64,000 nucleotides of DNA from Trachythela sp. YZ-2020. Lineage: Eukaryota; Cnidaria; Anthozoa; Malacalcyonacea; Clavulariidae. The stretch lies in the NCBI GenBank assembly GCA_016169945.1, contig JADLSH010000373.1:1116001-1180000 (forward strand), read 5' to 3'. The notes under the pieces were generated by a model. That model saw only the letters and a program-made list of their open reading frames with translations. It was not told the DNA's origin and searched no databases. Positions 26,409 through 37,496 of this stretch are shown here, piece by piece. Position numbers and translations under genes: made by a program. Within the stretch, counting starts at the first letter, position 1. Every line of letters starts with the position of its first letter.

Positions 26409-28017
26409 ACCCGGCAAAGTGGCATAAAACTATATACGAACTTGCTGCCGTTAACGAATGTAATCGTCAATTCTCAGCTGCCTCCACAGATGACCTAGTT
26501 GAACGCTTACAACAAAGTTTCACTAAGCCTTGGCAGACTACCATACCAAATGAAATTCCGAAACTAGGGGAAGTCGAACACCTACTCAAGAACATCGCGC
26601 CCGCACTACCTTCGATCGGTCAAATGAAGGCAATTCTTAAGCACCTAAACCCTAGGAAAGCTAGTGGTTCGGACGATATTCCTGCATGGTTACTGAGTCG
26701 TTATAGCGAAGAGCTTGCTCCTGTTATCCATAACATCATCTGCTGTAGCATCTCCCAGTCTAAATACCCGACCTTATATAAACATGCTTTAGTCACCCCT
26801 GTGCCCAAAGTGAACCCCCCGAATGATATAGATAATGACTTCCGGCAGATTTCTGTGCTATCGCAAATGGCAAAAATCCTAGAAACCATACAACTCAAAT
26901 TGAATAAAAGCGACCTTAAGATCAAAGATAATCAACATGCATTTACACATGGTAGATCAACAGTATCTGCATTAGCGAGTATTACCCAAAATTGGTACAA
27001 TAAGACTGAAAATTCACGTGATGGAAGAATGGGGATCCACGCTTTATTTATCGATTTTCGTAAAGCGTTCGATTTGGTCGACCATGGTCTGCTTCTAAGA
27101 AAACTCGCGGAATTGAATGTATCAAAGTCTTTTTGGTTATGGACGCGGAGTTTTTAAAAGGAAGGAGCCAGCAAGTAAAACTTGGTGAGAGCTTATCATC
27201 TTCTAGGCCTTGTCCTCCGGAGTCCCCAGGGTTCTGTTATCTCACCAACACTGTTTAATGTTCATGTTAACGACCTTGAAGACTGTATTCCTAACTATTT
27301 TCAGATTAATACGCATAAATACGCTGATGATTGCACTCAGGATGAGGCAATCTCATATTGCTCTACTAGTAACATGCAAATGGTGCTTGATTTAATGAAT
27401 GACTGGGCCTTCAGAAATAAGATGGAACTTAACGCAAAAAAGACTAAAGATATGTGGATCTGTTTTAAAGAAGGTATTCCCGAACCACCTTTACTTACGA
27501 TTGGTAATGATGTGATTGAAAGAGTTAAATCGTTTAAGCTGCTGGGCCTTTGGTGTAATAATACCCTTAAATGGAACACACATGTCGAAGAAATTACAAG
27601 AAAGGCAAGCAAACGTTTATTCCACCTTCGGGAATGTCGTCGAGCTAATCTACCGACAGAAGTAGGTCTAACCTGTTACCTCTCCAAAATCAGACCGGTA
27701 TTGGAATACGCGTCCCCAATATGGAGTGGATTACCACAATACTTAATAGATGAGGTGGAGAATATCCAAACTACAAGTCAAAAATACTTGCCCTGCCGTC
27801 CGACCTACTTCAGTCTCTTGAAGAACGTCGTAATATGCTCGCCATTCGTGAATATAAGAAAATTATTGATGATGAAACGCATCCATGCAGAAAATATATA
27901 CCAGATATCGTGACGAAAAAATATGATCTAAGAACAGTAAATACTCTCCCACAATTTTTCTCACATACTAAAAGGCACAAACTCTCGTTTATCCCAAGAA
28001 CAAATGCGTTATTATAA
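26336..28017 (+). pseudogene. LINE ORF2, reverse transcriptase and C-terminal part (broken)
   Basis: The reverse transcriptase is spread over three frames: 26336-27157, 27182-27913 and 27835-28017. Visible landmarks are NPRKASGSDDIPAWLL, the FRQISVL box, FIDFRKAFDLVDH (first catalytic Asp), a degraded PQGSVISPTLFN and HKYADDCTQ (YADD catalytic pair), then a thumb-like KSFKLLGL and KIRPVLEYASPIW. The C-terminal piece ends RHKLSFIPRTNALL and aligns by eye with the end of the second copy (RHKQSFIPRAIRLL), confirming the reading. Frameshifts lie near 27,150-27,185 and 27,835. The 3' UTR runs to the (ATT)n tail. The clade (CR1/L2/jockey-like) cannot be settled here. Confidence 0.88.
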
Positions 28018-28230
28018 TCTAAATTTTATACTCTTTTTGCTCTTAACATTTTTACTATATTTGTCATAATAAATTTTACTCAACTGCCAAATTTAACTTG
28101 TGGCAATTTTGGCAGTATATATATACACTGTATATAACATATACTATACTTAACACAATGTACATATACTCGTATTAACTTTATAAACTGTAAATCCATT
28201 GTAATTTTATACTAAAGATGGATATCAATA

Positions 28231-28262
28231 AATTATTATTATTATTATTATTATTATTATTT
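28231..28262 (+). repeat. (ATT)n tail of the LINE
   Basis: About ten copies of ATT follow ATCAATAA. Simple-repeat 3' ends of this kind are typical of CR1/L2/RTE-like LINEs and mark the 3' boundary of the element. Confidence 0.9.
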
Positions 28263-28742
28263 ACCATTGGAAAGATTCTGCACAACTGTATCTGTGTAAT
28301 CGTAGCAATCGATTTCGCGAAGATGCTGTCTTAATGCTGTATGTGGGAAGGCGCATATTCGGTAAGTCTCCTATATTATGATAATTTCGTTTTTATAGTG
28401 GGTGCAATTATATTGTTACAAATTATTGAATATGACATTAAATATCTACAATATATTGGAATTTCAAAACAATACTATGTGCTTGTTTCTTGGAGGTGCA
28501 AATGCTTTTCTAAGTATAAAAGTTCAATATTCTGTGGCATATGGAATCGCACACTATGCACAGCGTCTTAAACTTTAAATTTCTCCTACAAAAAGGATGG
28601 TTTTCATCGTTTACTCCAAGCAATGGATAGATACGTTATACTGCTCAAGTTACTGCTTGGTTTTAACAAGAAGTACCGTAAAATTAGCTAGAAATTAAGT
28701 TTCGTAAAATCTACTTTTCAGTGATTGAATGCAGTTGAATGT
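28263..28742. other. Gene-free stretch after the LINE
   Basis: AT-rich sequence with only short uninformative open frames. No RNA gene, inverted repeat or element end was recognised. Confidence 0.5.
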
Positions 28743-28844
28743 GCGGCCCAATATGAGGCTCAATCCGAGGCCGAATCTGAGGCTCAATCCGAGGCCGAAT
28801 CTGAGGCCCAATCCGAGGCCGAATCTGAGGCCCAATCCGAGGCT
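28743..28844 (+). repeat. 12-bp minisatellite (8 copies, 24-bp dimers)
   Basis: About eight copies of a GAGGCCCAATCC / GAGGCCGAATCT dimer. Because 12 is a multiple of three, a short open frame reading Asn-Pro-Arg-Pro-Asn-Leu-Arg crosses it; there is no other sign that this is translated. Confidence 0.9.
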
Positions 28845-30153
28845 ACCTTCACAGTGGTGGTTAAATCTCGTTCAAGATTGTAAAATATCCCGCCTTGGCA
28901 TCGCTAAACGCGACGATCAAGAAGTATGTCGAAGTATAACTTTATGTTACCAAACTTACGGTAAAATTATCCGATAAAGGCAAATTCAACGACTCTTCCG
29001 TGCGTGCGGTACAACTTGAATATTTACGATAAAACATATGTAATTATACTTCATATGTGTTAGTATACACGTCCACACTTTAAATCCTAAATAGTTTTCT
29101 TCGTCTTTCTAGCTTGATCTAATATAATATACAAAAGGGATTTAGAATACAGTTATTTAGTATCTGCTGGAAGTATCCATATCACTATGCTATTGTGTCT
29201 GTTCATATGGTCTGTGACTGTGAGACATCAGTGTCCAATAAGCCGACTTATTTTAAAGTCTTTGTCCTATAGTATAGACAAAATTTAGTGTACAACTATG
29301 TTTTTATTTTGCTGTACTATACACTCTACAGCTGATTCAATGGGACTAAATTAACTCTGAAGGACTAAATTTTACATATATATATATATTATATATCTGT
29401 GGAAAGGGTACGCATCAGTTTTTATGAATTATGTCTCGAATTATGTATGAAAAATATTTTGTAAACCTGATGCGCTATCATTTCTTTGCATATAGCCTAT
29501 ATTTACAATACAATACTATATCGTAATTTGTATTTTCCCCCAGCTGCGGACGAGGCTTTTGCCTTCACTCAGGCTTCAGACTTGAACATGTTTTATGTTT
29601 ATAGAATCGGCAACAAGAAGGAAGTTCTCGAATAACACAAATCATAATTTACCACATTTCCCTGAGAAGTTTTGTATCTTACTACCTTCTAAACTGTAAA
29701 ATGCTTCAACAGATTTTAGAGTGGACATCAATCTCCGGCTCTCCGCATGTTTATAGCTTGGCATATTACAAAAATATTATAAATATAGGTTTCTATATTT
29801 GTAGTGACGATTGATTTAATAATATAGACTAGATCCAGAGGCGTCTGATATGAAACCGTGCTCGAGAGAACATTGAACAACACCTCAAAAGCATACAATT
29901 TTGGTTGGTTACTTGACTTGTCTGTTGATAAAACTGTTTACTACGTTTTTAAAACTTAAAAGCAAACAAAAAACAAATTTTGCAAGTGTTTTGAACTATA
30001 TATGATTCTCGAGATATATTATACATAATAATATCCCACTCCTTGCAATTAAAGTGTATAATTTTCAAGTGGAAGCATGTAATATGATACTCCTCACCCC
30101 CTTAGGCAATAAAAATTTAAAGAGACACGTGACCAGCTCCATCCAGGGTTTTA
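28845..30153. other. Gene-free stretch
   Basis: AT-rich DNA with a TA-rich microsatellite at about 29375-29396. No coding, RNA or element signature was recognised. Confidence 0.5.
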
Positions 30154-30529
30154 CAGTGAGCTCCATATATATATCTGGAGTAAGAACTTCTAATGTTCGG
30201 CCAATAGGCCAAGTGAAGCCAAAGATGGCGGCAATTGACGTCCAAACTCATGAAGGTCATAAACAGTTTTCATACCATTTTTCTAGCTAATTCCAGTTTA
30301 TACTAACAGATCGCATCGCTAATCAAGTTATTAGTTCATAAAATCATGATGTTATTGTTTACATCGGAGTAAAAACACGAAATTTCGGCACACTCCTTGC
30401 CGGCTTGTGTAAACCGCGCGGTCGAAAACAATAGAAAGGGATTGGCACTGGACGTCAATTTCCGCCATCTTTGGCTTCACTTTTTGGACATAAGTTATCA
30501 CTCCAGATATATATATATAGAGCTCACTG
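30154..30529. repeat. Fold-back element with roughly 90-bp inverted arms
   Basis: Arm 1 (30154-30243, starting CAGTGAGCTC and ending GACGTCC) pairs with arm 2 (30450-30529, starting GGACGTCAATT and ending GAGCTCACTG). The best-conserved parts are GGACGTCAATT, CCGCCATCTTTGGCTTCACTT and CTCCAGATATATATAT; the middle of the arms is less similar. A 206-base spacer separates the arms. This is the architecture of a small non-autonomous fold-back or MITE-like element. No target-site duplication was convincing. Confidence 0.75.
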
Positions 30530-30578
30530 GGGTTTTATCTCCACAGAGGGAAAAGTCTGGGTACGAGGATGTTTTGCA

Positions 30579-30835
30579 GTGAGTTCGTTGTGTTGTGCCG
30601 TGAGTTCGTTGAGTTTTGCCGTGAGTTCGTTGAGTTTTGCCGTGAGTTCGTTGTGTTTTGCCGTGAGTTCGTTGTGTTGTGCCGTGAGTTCGTTGTGTTT
30701 TGCCGTGAGTTTGTTGAGTTTTGCCCTGAGTTCGTTGTGTTTTGCAGTGAGTTCGTTGAGTTGTGCCGTGAGTTCGTTGTGTTTTGCCGTGAGTTCGTTG
30801 AGTTTTGCCGTGAGTTCGTTGTGTTTTGCCCTGAG
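30579..30835 (+). repeat. 21-bp minisatellite, about 12 copies
   Basis: Unit GTGAGTTCGTTGTGTTTTGC plus C, with variants in which TGTG becomes TGAG and TTTT becomes TTGT. The period is divisible by three and the unit lacks stops in several frames, so long open frames appear on both strands (30471-30893 and 30569-30871 plus; 30498-30974 and 30535-30891 minus). These mutually overlapping low-complexity frames are a by-product of the repeat. Confidence 0.93.
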
Positions 30836-30848
30836 TCTTTATTTTGCG

Positions 30849-30942
30849 GTGACCCTTGTGGGCCACCGTAGTTCGTGCCGTAAAATAGCATAGTTGTGCC
30901 GTTAATTTAGTAAATTTGCCGTGACCCTTGTGGGCCACCGTA
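30849..30942 (+). repeat. Pair of 22-bp direct repeats beside the minisatellite
   Basis: GTGACCCTTGTGGGCCACCG plus TA occurs at 30849-30870 and again at 30921-30942, preceded by GCG or GCC. It flanks a remnant of minisatellite-like sequence and may be the ancestral border of the repeat. Confidence 0.8.
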
Positions 30943-31684
30943 TGATTCTGTATCAGATATACAAACTCCTTCACGCTAATGATTTCTTTTGTGTTTTCTT
31001 CATGAATTATTAATGAGTTTTACAATTCGAATTACACGCTGCATTGTCATTTTGGTCGGCTTTCAAAACAACAACAGGCCATTTCCGGGTAAGAGAGAGA
31101 ACGTTTGAGGAGTCAATCGCGAGGTGACCGGAGGGGTATTCGCCATACACGAAATATTTGCTCCAGACTCCATTGTATCGACTGTCGTTTTGTTTTCATA
31201 ATTATCATGAATTCCAAGTTGTCCGATTACACAGTAAACTTCATACAATGGAAAATGAGTATTTTAATAAAATACACAAGAACAGCAACTCCAGCACTCT
31301 TAATATTTACAGTTATTAAATGGAAATAAGTATTATGGTATACATGCAGACCGAACAGTATATTTACAATTTTGAAGTAAGAAGGCTAAATACTGTAGTG
31401 TTTATTATAAGTAAACGCACGCTTTGAGGGAAATTAGTGATTAAATGACCCGCAAACCGAGGGAGGTTTGCAGGGAAATTTAGTTGACACGAGAGTTCGA
31501 GACTAAATATTCTCAGTTTTTGAATGGCACAATTTCCCCTAGAGCAGTGCATACTTCATTTAAAAGTACATTTGTTAAAGATGTCCAATTAATTTTGTTG
31601 TGGTCCACTGATGGCATTACTCTCCTCCCTGGCTTGGATACTTCCTTTCAGCCAAATCATTTTGTTCCACTGGTTCAATTTCAA
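30943..31684. other. Stretch upstream of the hAT gene, no gene recognised
   Basis: No tRNA, repeat array or recognised protein. The open frame that enters the first hAT exon extends upstream to 31484, but the upstream residues do not resemble any family I know, and the methionine at 31685 is the better start. Confidence 0.45.
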
Positions 31685-32462
31685 ATGAATGAAGGAAATG
31701 GGAAATCGGGGGTTTCAAAACGGAAAAAGGTTGCCAAAGGGCAGCCTAAAATAACTGATGTGTTAAAGAGCACAAGGAGAGAGAATACAGTTTCTAAAGG
31801 TATGCCTTTCGAAATTCGCTTTACTTTGTGTTTGATATCAAGATATTGAAATTTGTAAACCTGCTATTTTGACATATTTAACACCATATAATAAACATTC
31901 CCACTAATCATGCCATCATGGCTGCAAAAGGTAGGGAGCCATGGAGCAACTGCAGCGACGCTACCTCCATAGTCTAAGAGGCTAACTCCAAATCTCCAAA
32001 TTCAAAATGTCAGGCCAGCTACAGTAGCTATTCAGTTTTGTCATTCTTTAATGTCAGTGATGAAATTCAACAGAATGAATAGTTTGTTAATAATTTATAC
32101 TGAATTATATTAAACTGCAACCACAATTTTAAAATGTTTGCTGGCATTACTTTACAGAGACTGTTAAGGTGCTGGTTGAAGTGGAAGATGATTCAATGGA
32201 TAAAAAGGAAGATGGATTGATAAATACAAGTAAGGAGTATTCCACATTCTATACAGTGCTTCTTAGAGAAACATACTGGTAACTGCAGTATATTTCAAAG
32301 ATATAGCGAACTAGAGAATTGTGGGGGGAATTAAATTATTAAAGGTGTTTTATTTTATTTTTAGACATTCCAAAGAATCAATACGAGGGAAACCCCCCTG
32401 AGAATCTTCCAACAGCAGCAGGGAAATTAGATTCGAATCCTCCAACAACAGCAGGAAAATAA
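31685..32462 (+). CDS. Putative 5' exons of the hAT-type transposase gene
   Basis: Three exons can be proposed from splice signals that keep frame: 31685-31799 (MNEGNGKSG.., basic, ending before a GTATGC donor), 32158-32229 (after TTTACAG; acidic; ending before GTAAGG) and 32365-32462 (after TTTTTAG). All junctions are phase 1. The first exon has a short basic segment, KRKKVAKGQPKITDVL, of the kind seen at the N-terminus of hAT/ZMYM-like transposases (nuclear localisation plus a short motif). The third exon meets an in-frame TAA at 32460, just before a possible donor at 32470. So either the gene is decayed or this is a separate short transcript. Assignment to the downstream transposase rests on order, spacing and composition only. 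Confidence 0.45.
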
Positions 32463-32755
32463 AATAATGGTATGTATCTGAAATGCAGATACTGTAGTAT
32501 AGCTTCTATTTTTTACAGGGAAATGTAGATGATACAGTAGATTCGAATTGATAGTGTGATTGCCTTTTCAAAAGACAACAATACGGTCATAACGCCATTT
32601 TTGCATTACATATACAGAATTAAATAATGTAGGAAAATTTTTCATCTTTCTATTTTCCCTAATAAATTCATTTCTTGGAGGTTTGTTACAGTAGATTAGA
32701 AGTGAAATCTTTGCCATAATTAACGTTCATTATTCCGGAACTTGCGACCGCTTCT

Positions 32756-35086
32756 ATGCCGTCTGAAACCGGTCCTGTCTTCGTCATTTTAGGGCAATTA
32801 AAACGCGTGCGTGACCATGCCAATGAAGGAATTCTGAAGAAAGTAAAGGTGGAAGTTTCTGATGTTGACCCGTTAGACATTGGTAACTTTGCTGGGGCTA
32901 CACATGAGATTGATGATGATACTAAATTTAATATAATAAAGAATCATTGGCGTCCACCTCCTACATATAATTTTCCTTTCCGTGAGTTTGGTTCTAACAC
33001 TAAGAAGCCAAATCGTCGCAAGTTTTCCATCCAGTGGTTCAATCGGTGGTCCTGGTTATGCTACTCTAAGCTCTATGATGGAGCATTTTGTTTATGCTGT
33101 GTGTTATTTGGTAAAGAAACAGGACATAATGGCACAAAACTAACCAATCTCTTTAAAGAGCCATTAACAAACTGGCAAAGTGCTGCAAAAAGGCTAGACG
33201 ACCACGAAAAAAATTCCTTGGTTCATCGTGATTCCATGCTACGGTTATCACACTTTGAGAGCGTAATGTCGGGGGCAACAAAAGGTATAGATGAGCAGGC
33301 TGATCATTTGAGAAGTGAGCGAATCAGTTACAATAGGAGCATCCTAGGCGCAATGGCCGGCAAACATTGCATTAAGAGGGCATCGTGATGATTCGCAGCA
33401 TTACTCTTCAACCAATCCAGGTAACTTTCAAGCGTTTTTGAATTACAGAATAAGTGGTGGTGACAAAAACCTTGCCGATCATTTTCAGAAAGCGAAGAAG
33501 AATGCTACCTACCGTTCCAAGACGATTCAAAATAAACTTGTCAAACAAATCAACTGTGGTAAACAAATCGAAGGGAAAATTATTTCTGAGATTAACGACA
33601 GCAATTGTCCAGTCTATTCTGTCTTTGCAGATGAGGCGGCTGACTGCGGAAATAAGGAGCAAATGCCAATTGTTCTGCGCTATGTTGATTCCAATAAAGA
33701 AATCAACGAAAGATTTATTAAGTATGTTGACTGCAAAGAAGGTATGACGGTCTCGCATTGGCAAAGAATATCGAAGACACACTGGAGGAAGTTGGGCTTC
33801 CGCTTCAAAATTGTCGAGGACAAGGATACGATGGGGCCAGTGCGATGTCCAGCCAAAGGAAAGGTGTTTCTGGGCGTATATTAGAGAAAAACCCTAAAGC
33901 GTTGTATGTTCATTGCTCCAGTCATCGTTTAAATCTTGTTGTTGCCAAAGCGTGTTCAATTCTTCCAATCAAAAATATGCTGAGTCAGGCACAAAAGATC
34001 GCCAGTTTTTTCAGCAGTTCTCCTATTCGCTCGCAGTATTTGAGTACAAAAATTAAAGAGTATGGTTTAACCTGCCAGAAGCTAGCAAAACCATCTACGA
34101 CACGTTGGGTAGAACGAATAACTTCACTTGACGGTTTCTTAGAGGCATTTGTAGTTATCTACGAAACACTTGATTACATGCAAGTTGGAGGATCCGAGAA
34201 CGAGTTTGCCAGATCAACTAGTGATGCGCAGTCACATTTCCGCAACGTCGAAAAGTTTGAATTCGTTGCCGCTCTCGTTATCACCCAGAATGTTTTAGAT
34301 CATACCCTGTCATTGACTGTCCAATTGCAGCAAAAAAGAATCGATATCGCTGAGTCGATCAAGCTGATTAATCTTTTGAGGGATGAAATGGTAAAGCTAC
34401 GTGCTTCTGTGGAAGTGTATCACAACGAGTACTACGACGAAGCATTGGAATTGGCTAAGAAGTTGAAATTACGCGTGTACATTCCCCGAGTATGCGAAGT
34501 TCAAAGAAACCGTGATAATTATCCTGCTACTACAGCACGTGATTACTACAGATTAAAACTAACCATTCCACTTATTGACCATGTCATCGCGGAGATCGAA
34601 TATCGTTTTCCCTCTGAAATGTGCAACCTTTACAATGGTTTTTATGTTATTCCTCACAATTTTCTTCATTGTGAGGGTGTGAATTGGAAGACAGAGTTCA
34701 TGAAATTCATGTTCGCTTACCAAGATGATATGCCCAACTTCCGAACAATTCATGCAGAGTTAGAGTTATGGGAAACCAGTTGGAAGAAAGGTTATGAGAA
34801 AGTTGAATTTGATAATATCGCTGATACTCTCAGAAACTGCAACGAACTTGCATATCCAAACATTTTTGTGGCACTTAAAATTCTAGCAGTCGTACCTGTC
34901 ACCACCTGTGAATGTGAACGTTCCGTCTCAACTTTGTGTCGCATGAAGACTTGGCTAAGGAGCACAATGACGAATGAGAGATTAAACGGGCTAGCTATGA
35001 TGCACATAAATGATGATCTTACTGTTAACGTTGAGGAAGTGATCAATACCTTTGCAAGACAACATCCGACTCGAATGCATTTCTAG
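32756..35086 (+). pseudogene. hAT-superfamily transposase (DUF4371/52-kDa-repressor-like), frameshifted
   Basis: The protein is split over three frames: 32756-33388, 33438-33884 and 33758-35086. The first part contains an INHW-like region and a TTF-type zinc finger (WSWLCYSKLYDGAFCLCCV). The middle has the DUF4371 start of the RNase H-like fold with VFADEAADCGNKEQ (first catalytic Asp) and CRGQGYDGASAMSS (second Asp). The end has the hAT dimerisation region with TTCECERSVSTL (Glu) and NERLNGLAMMHIN. Homology to both sides of each break shows that frameshifts lie near 33,385-33,440 and near 33,745-33,760. The three catalytic positions are otherwise retained. The family cuts and pastes DNA, normally with 8-bp target duplications; I could not find its terminal repeats. 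Confidence 0.92.
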
Positions 35087-35175
35087 ATATATTTGATGAC
35101 AAGGAAGAAAAACGTGATTAAGGAACTCGTTTTTGTTTTGGAACACGACTTACTATGAACTTGTCAACCAAATCA

Positions 35176-35225
35176 TGTCATTGCGTTGCCTTAATAAATA
35201 CATAAATTGGAACATTTTCCGTTGA
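35176..35225 (+). repeat. Solitary half-unit of the 83-bp satellite, in the hAT 3' flank
   Basis: About 90 bp after the hAT stop codon, the TTGCCTTAATAAATACATAA core of the 83-bp satellite occurs once, ending at CCGTTGA, before the array proper. It carries an AATAAA that could serve as polyadenylation signal. This places a progenitor-like half-unit next to the transposase gene. Confidence 0.85.
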
Positions 35226-35264
35226 TCCGGAGGTTGACTGTCGTGTAAAACTACCTGAAAATAC

Positions 35265-35312
35265 AATAAGAACTTCGACGTTTCGAGCAAAGACCCTTCG
35301 TCTGGAAGTTAG
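35265..35312 (-). ncRNA. Hammerhead-ribozyme-like relic
   Basis: On the minus strand the segment reads CAGACGA, then GGG-loop-CTC (short helix), then GAAAC followed by an AAC/GTT short helix. That is the order of a type I hammerhead core (CUGANGA, helix II, GAAA, helix III). One core base differs (A for U at the second position of CUGANGA), so self-cleavage is unlikely in this copy. Hammerheads of this layout are known in Penelope-like elements and retrozymes of animals. No Penelope reverse transcriptase is visible nearby. Confidence 0.35.
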
Positions 35313-35323
35313 TAGAAGCAAGT

Positions 35324-36762
35324 TATCCTGCTGCTGTTGGAGAATACTTCATCGCCTTGCCTTAATAAATACATAAATTGGAACATTTTCCGTTGAATAC
35401 TTAGTTTATCCTGCTGCTGTTGGAGAATACTTCATCGCCTTGCCTTAATAAATACATAAATTGGAACATTTTCCGTTGAATACTTAGTTTATCCTGCTGC
35501 TGTTGGAGAATACTTCATCGCCTTGCCTTAATAAATACATAAATTGGAACATTTTCCGTTGAATACTTAGTTTATCCTGCTGCTGTTGGAGAATACTTCA
35601 TCGCCTTGCCTTAATAAATACATAAATTGGAACATTTTCCGTTGAATACTTAGTTTATCCTGCTGCTGTTGGAGAATACTTCATCGCCTTGCCTTAATAA
35701 ATACATAAATTGGAACATTTTCCGTTGAATACTTAGTTTATCCTGCTGCTGTTGGAGAATACTTCATCGCCTTGCCTTAATAAATACATAAATTGGAACA
35801 TTTTCCGTTGAATACTTAGTTTATCCTGCTGCTGTTGGAGAATACTTCATCGCCTTGCCTTAATAAATACATAAATTGGAACATTTTCCGTTGAATACTT
35901 AGTTTATCCTGCGTATTTTGGAGAATACTTCATCGCCTTGCCTTAATAAATACATAAATTGGAACATTTTCCGTTGAATACTTAGTTTATCCTGCCGCTG
36001 TTGGAGAATACTTCATCGCCTTGCCTTAATAAATACATAAATTGGAACATTTTCCGTTGAATACTTAGTTTATCCTGCTGCTGTTGGAGAATACTTCATC
36101 GCCTTGCCTTAATAAATACATAAATTGGAACATTTTCCGTTGAATACTTAGTTTATCCTGCCGCTGTTGGAGAATACTTCATCGCCTTGCCTTAATAAAT
36201 ACATAAATTGGAACATTTTCCGTTGAATACTTAGTTTATCCTGCCGCTGTTGGAGAATACTTCATCGCCTTGCCTTAATAAATACATAAATTGGAACATT
36301 TTCCGTTGAATACTTAGTTTATCCTGCCGCTGTTGGAGAATACTTCATCGCCTTGCCTTAATAAATACATAAATTGGAACATTTTCCGTTGAATACTTAG
36401 TTTATCCTGCTGCTGTTGGAGAATACTTCATCGCCTTGCCTTAATAAATACATAAATTGGAACATTTTCCGTTGAATACTTAGTTTATCCTGCTGCCGCT
36501 GTTGGAGAATACTTCATCGCCTTGCCTTAATAAATACATAAATTGGAACATTTTCCGTTGAATACTTAGTTTATCCTGCCGCTGTTGGAGAATACTTCAT
36601 CGCCTTGCCTTAATAAATACATAAATTGGAACATTTTCCGTTGAATACTTAGTTTATCCTGCTGCTGTTGGAGAATACTTCATCGCCTTGCCTTAATAAA
36701 TACATAAATTGGAACATTTTCCGTTGAATACTTAGTTTATCCTGCCGCTGTTGGAGAATACT
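35324..36762 (+). repeat. 83-bp satellite, left block (about 17 units)
   Basis: Each unit contains TTCATCGCCTTGCCTTAATA, then ACATAAATTGGAACATTTTC, then CTTAGTTTATCCTGCTGCTG and TTGGAGAATA. The period is 83 bp (for example 35347, 35430, 35513). Main variants are TGCTGCTG against TGCCGCTG, one TGCGTATTTTGG unit near 35911 and one three-base insertion near 36490. The block stops at 36762, exactly where the 7.4-kb transposon begins, and the broken unit continues after the transposon. Confidence 0.98.
36755..36762 (+). repeat. 8-bp target-site duplication, left copy (AGAATACT)
   Basis: AGAATACT sits immediately left of the terminal inverted repeat and is repeated at 44161-44168 immediately right of it. 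In every uninterrupted 83-bp unit this sequence occurs once (TTGGAGAATACTTCATCG), so the empty site can be read directly from neighbouring units. Confidence 0.97.
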
Positions 36763-37385
36763 ACCGTGGCTCTGAGGGGCCATGCATGATCTTTTTTATT
36801 TTTAACAATTTAAAGAAAATCAAAAGTTTATTTATTGTGTGGAAATATTTTCCCACTTGATTGCGTTCTAAAAATTCAATTGTAATTTTTAATACTTAAA
36901 CATATAACTCGAAATTTGGACGAATAACACGAAATTTCGTTTTGTAACACGCAATTTTGAATTATAGCGCGAAAATCCCACTTGTAAGCGAAACTTCGAC
37001 TTATAATATGAAATTTCGACGTATAACTTGGAACTAACGGTTTATAACACGCAATTCCGACTTATAACACGAAACTTCGAATTATAACACGAAGTTTCGA
37101 CTTATAACACGAAATTTCGACTTATAACTTGAACTTACGGTTTATAACACGCAATTCCGACTTATAGCACGAAACTTCGAATTATAAAACGAGATTTCGA
37201 TTTCTAACACGAAATTTCGACTTATAACTTGAACTAACGGTTTATAACACGCAATTCCGACTTATAACACGAAACTTCGAATTATAACACGAAATTTCGA
37301 CTTATAACACGAAATTTCGACTTATAACTTGAACTTTTATGGTTTATAACACGCAATTCCGACTTATAGCACGAAATTTCCACTT
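36763..37385 (+). repeat. Left terminal inverted repeat with 20-bp subrepeats
   Basis: The outer roughly 260 bp match the right end almost base for base. The inner part is a tandem series of about 20-bp variants around AACACGAAATTTCGACTTAT and AACACGCAATTCCGACTTAT, interspersed with ACTTGAACT-AACGG segments. This arm (623 bp) is about 100 bp longer than the right arm because it holds extra subrepeats. Repeated subterminal motifs are usual transposase-binding sites; here that role is inferred. Confidence 0.95.
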
Positions 37386-37496
37386 GTAAACGAAACTTCG
37401 ACTTATAACACGAAATTTCGACTAAATCACGATACTAATTTCTTAATTGATTATCAAGTATTATTATCATTTTGATTTGGGAGCAACTGGTACTGG

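Larger units (their letters stand above)
24740..28262 (+). mobile_element. LINE (non-LTR retrotransposon), CCCH-finger ORF1 family, copy 1
   Basis: This element abuts the satellite at 24739/24740 and ends in an (ATT)n tail at 28231-28262. It has a first reading frame with two CCCH zinc fingers, then an endonuclease domain (TES, GDFN and SDH motifs) and a reverse transcriptase (YADD box). The same family recurs at 46290-49493, which allows comparison. Relative to that copy, this one lacks about 55 codons of endonuclease near 25820 and has several frameshifts, so it is not active. The satellite does not resume after the tail, so no target-site duplication can be proposed. Confidence 0.9.

Noticed and set aside
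28729..28977. Arg/Pro/Asn-rich 82-codon frame
   Set aside because: Produced by a 12-bp minisatellite; no homologous sequence recognised and no upstream signal.
30471..30974. Long overlapping open frames on both strands over the 21-bp minisatellite
   Set aside because: Period divisible by three with no stop in the unit; the translations are simple repeats and mutually exclusive.
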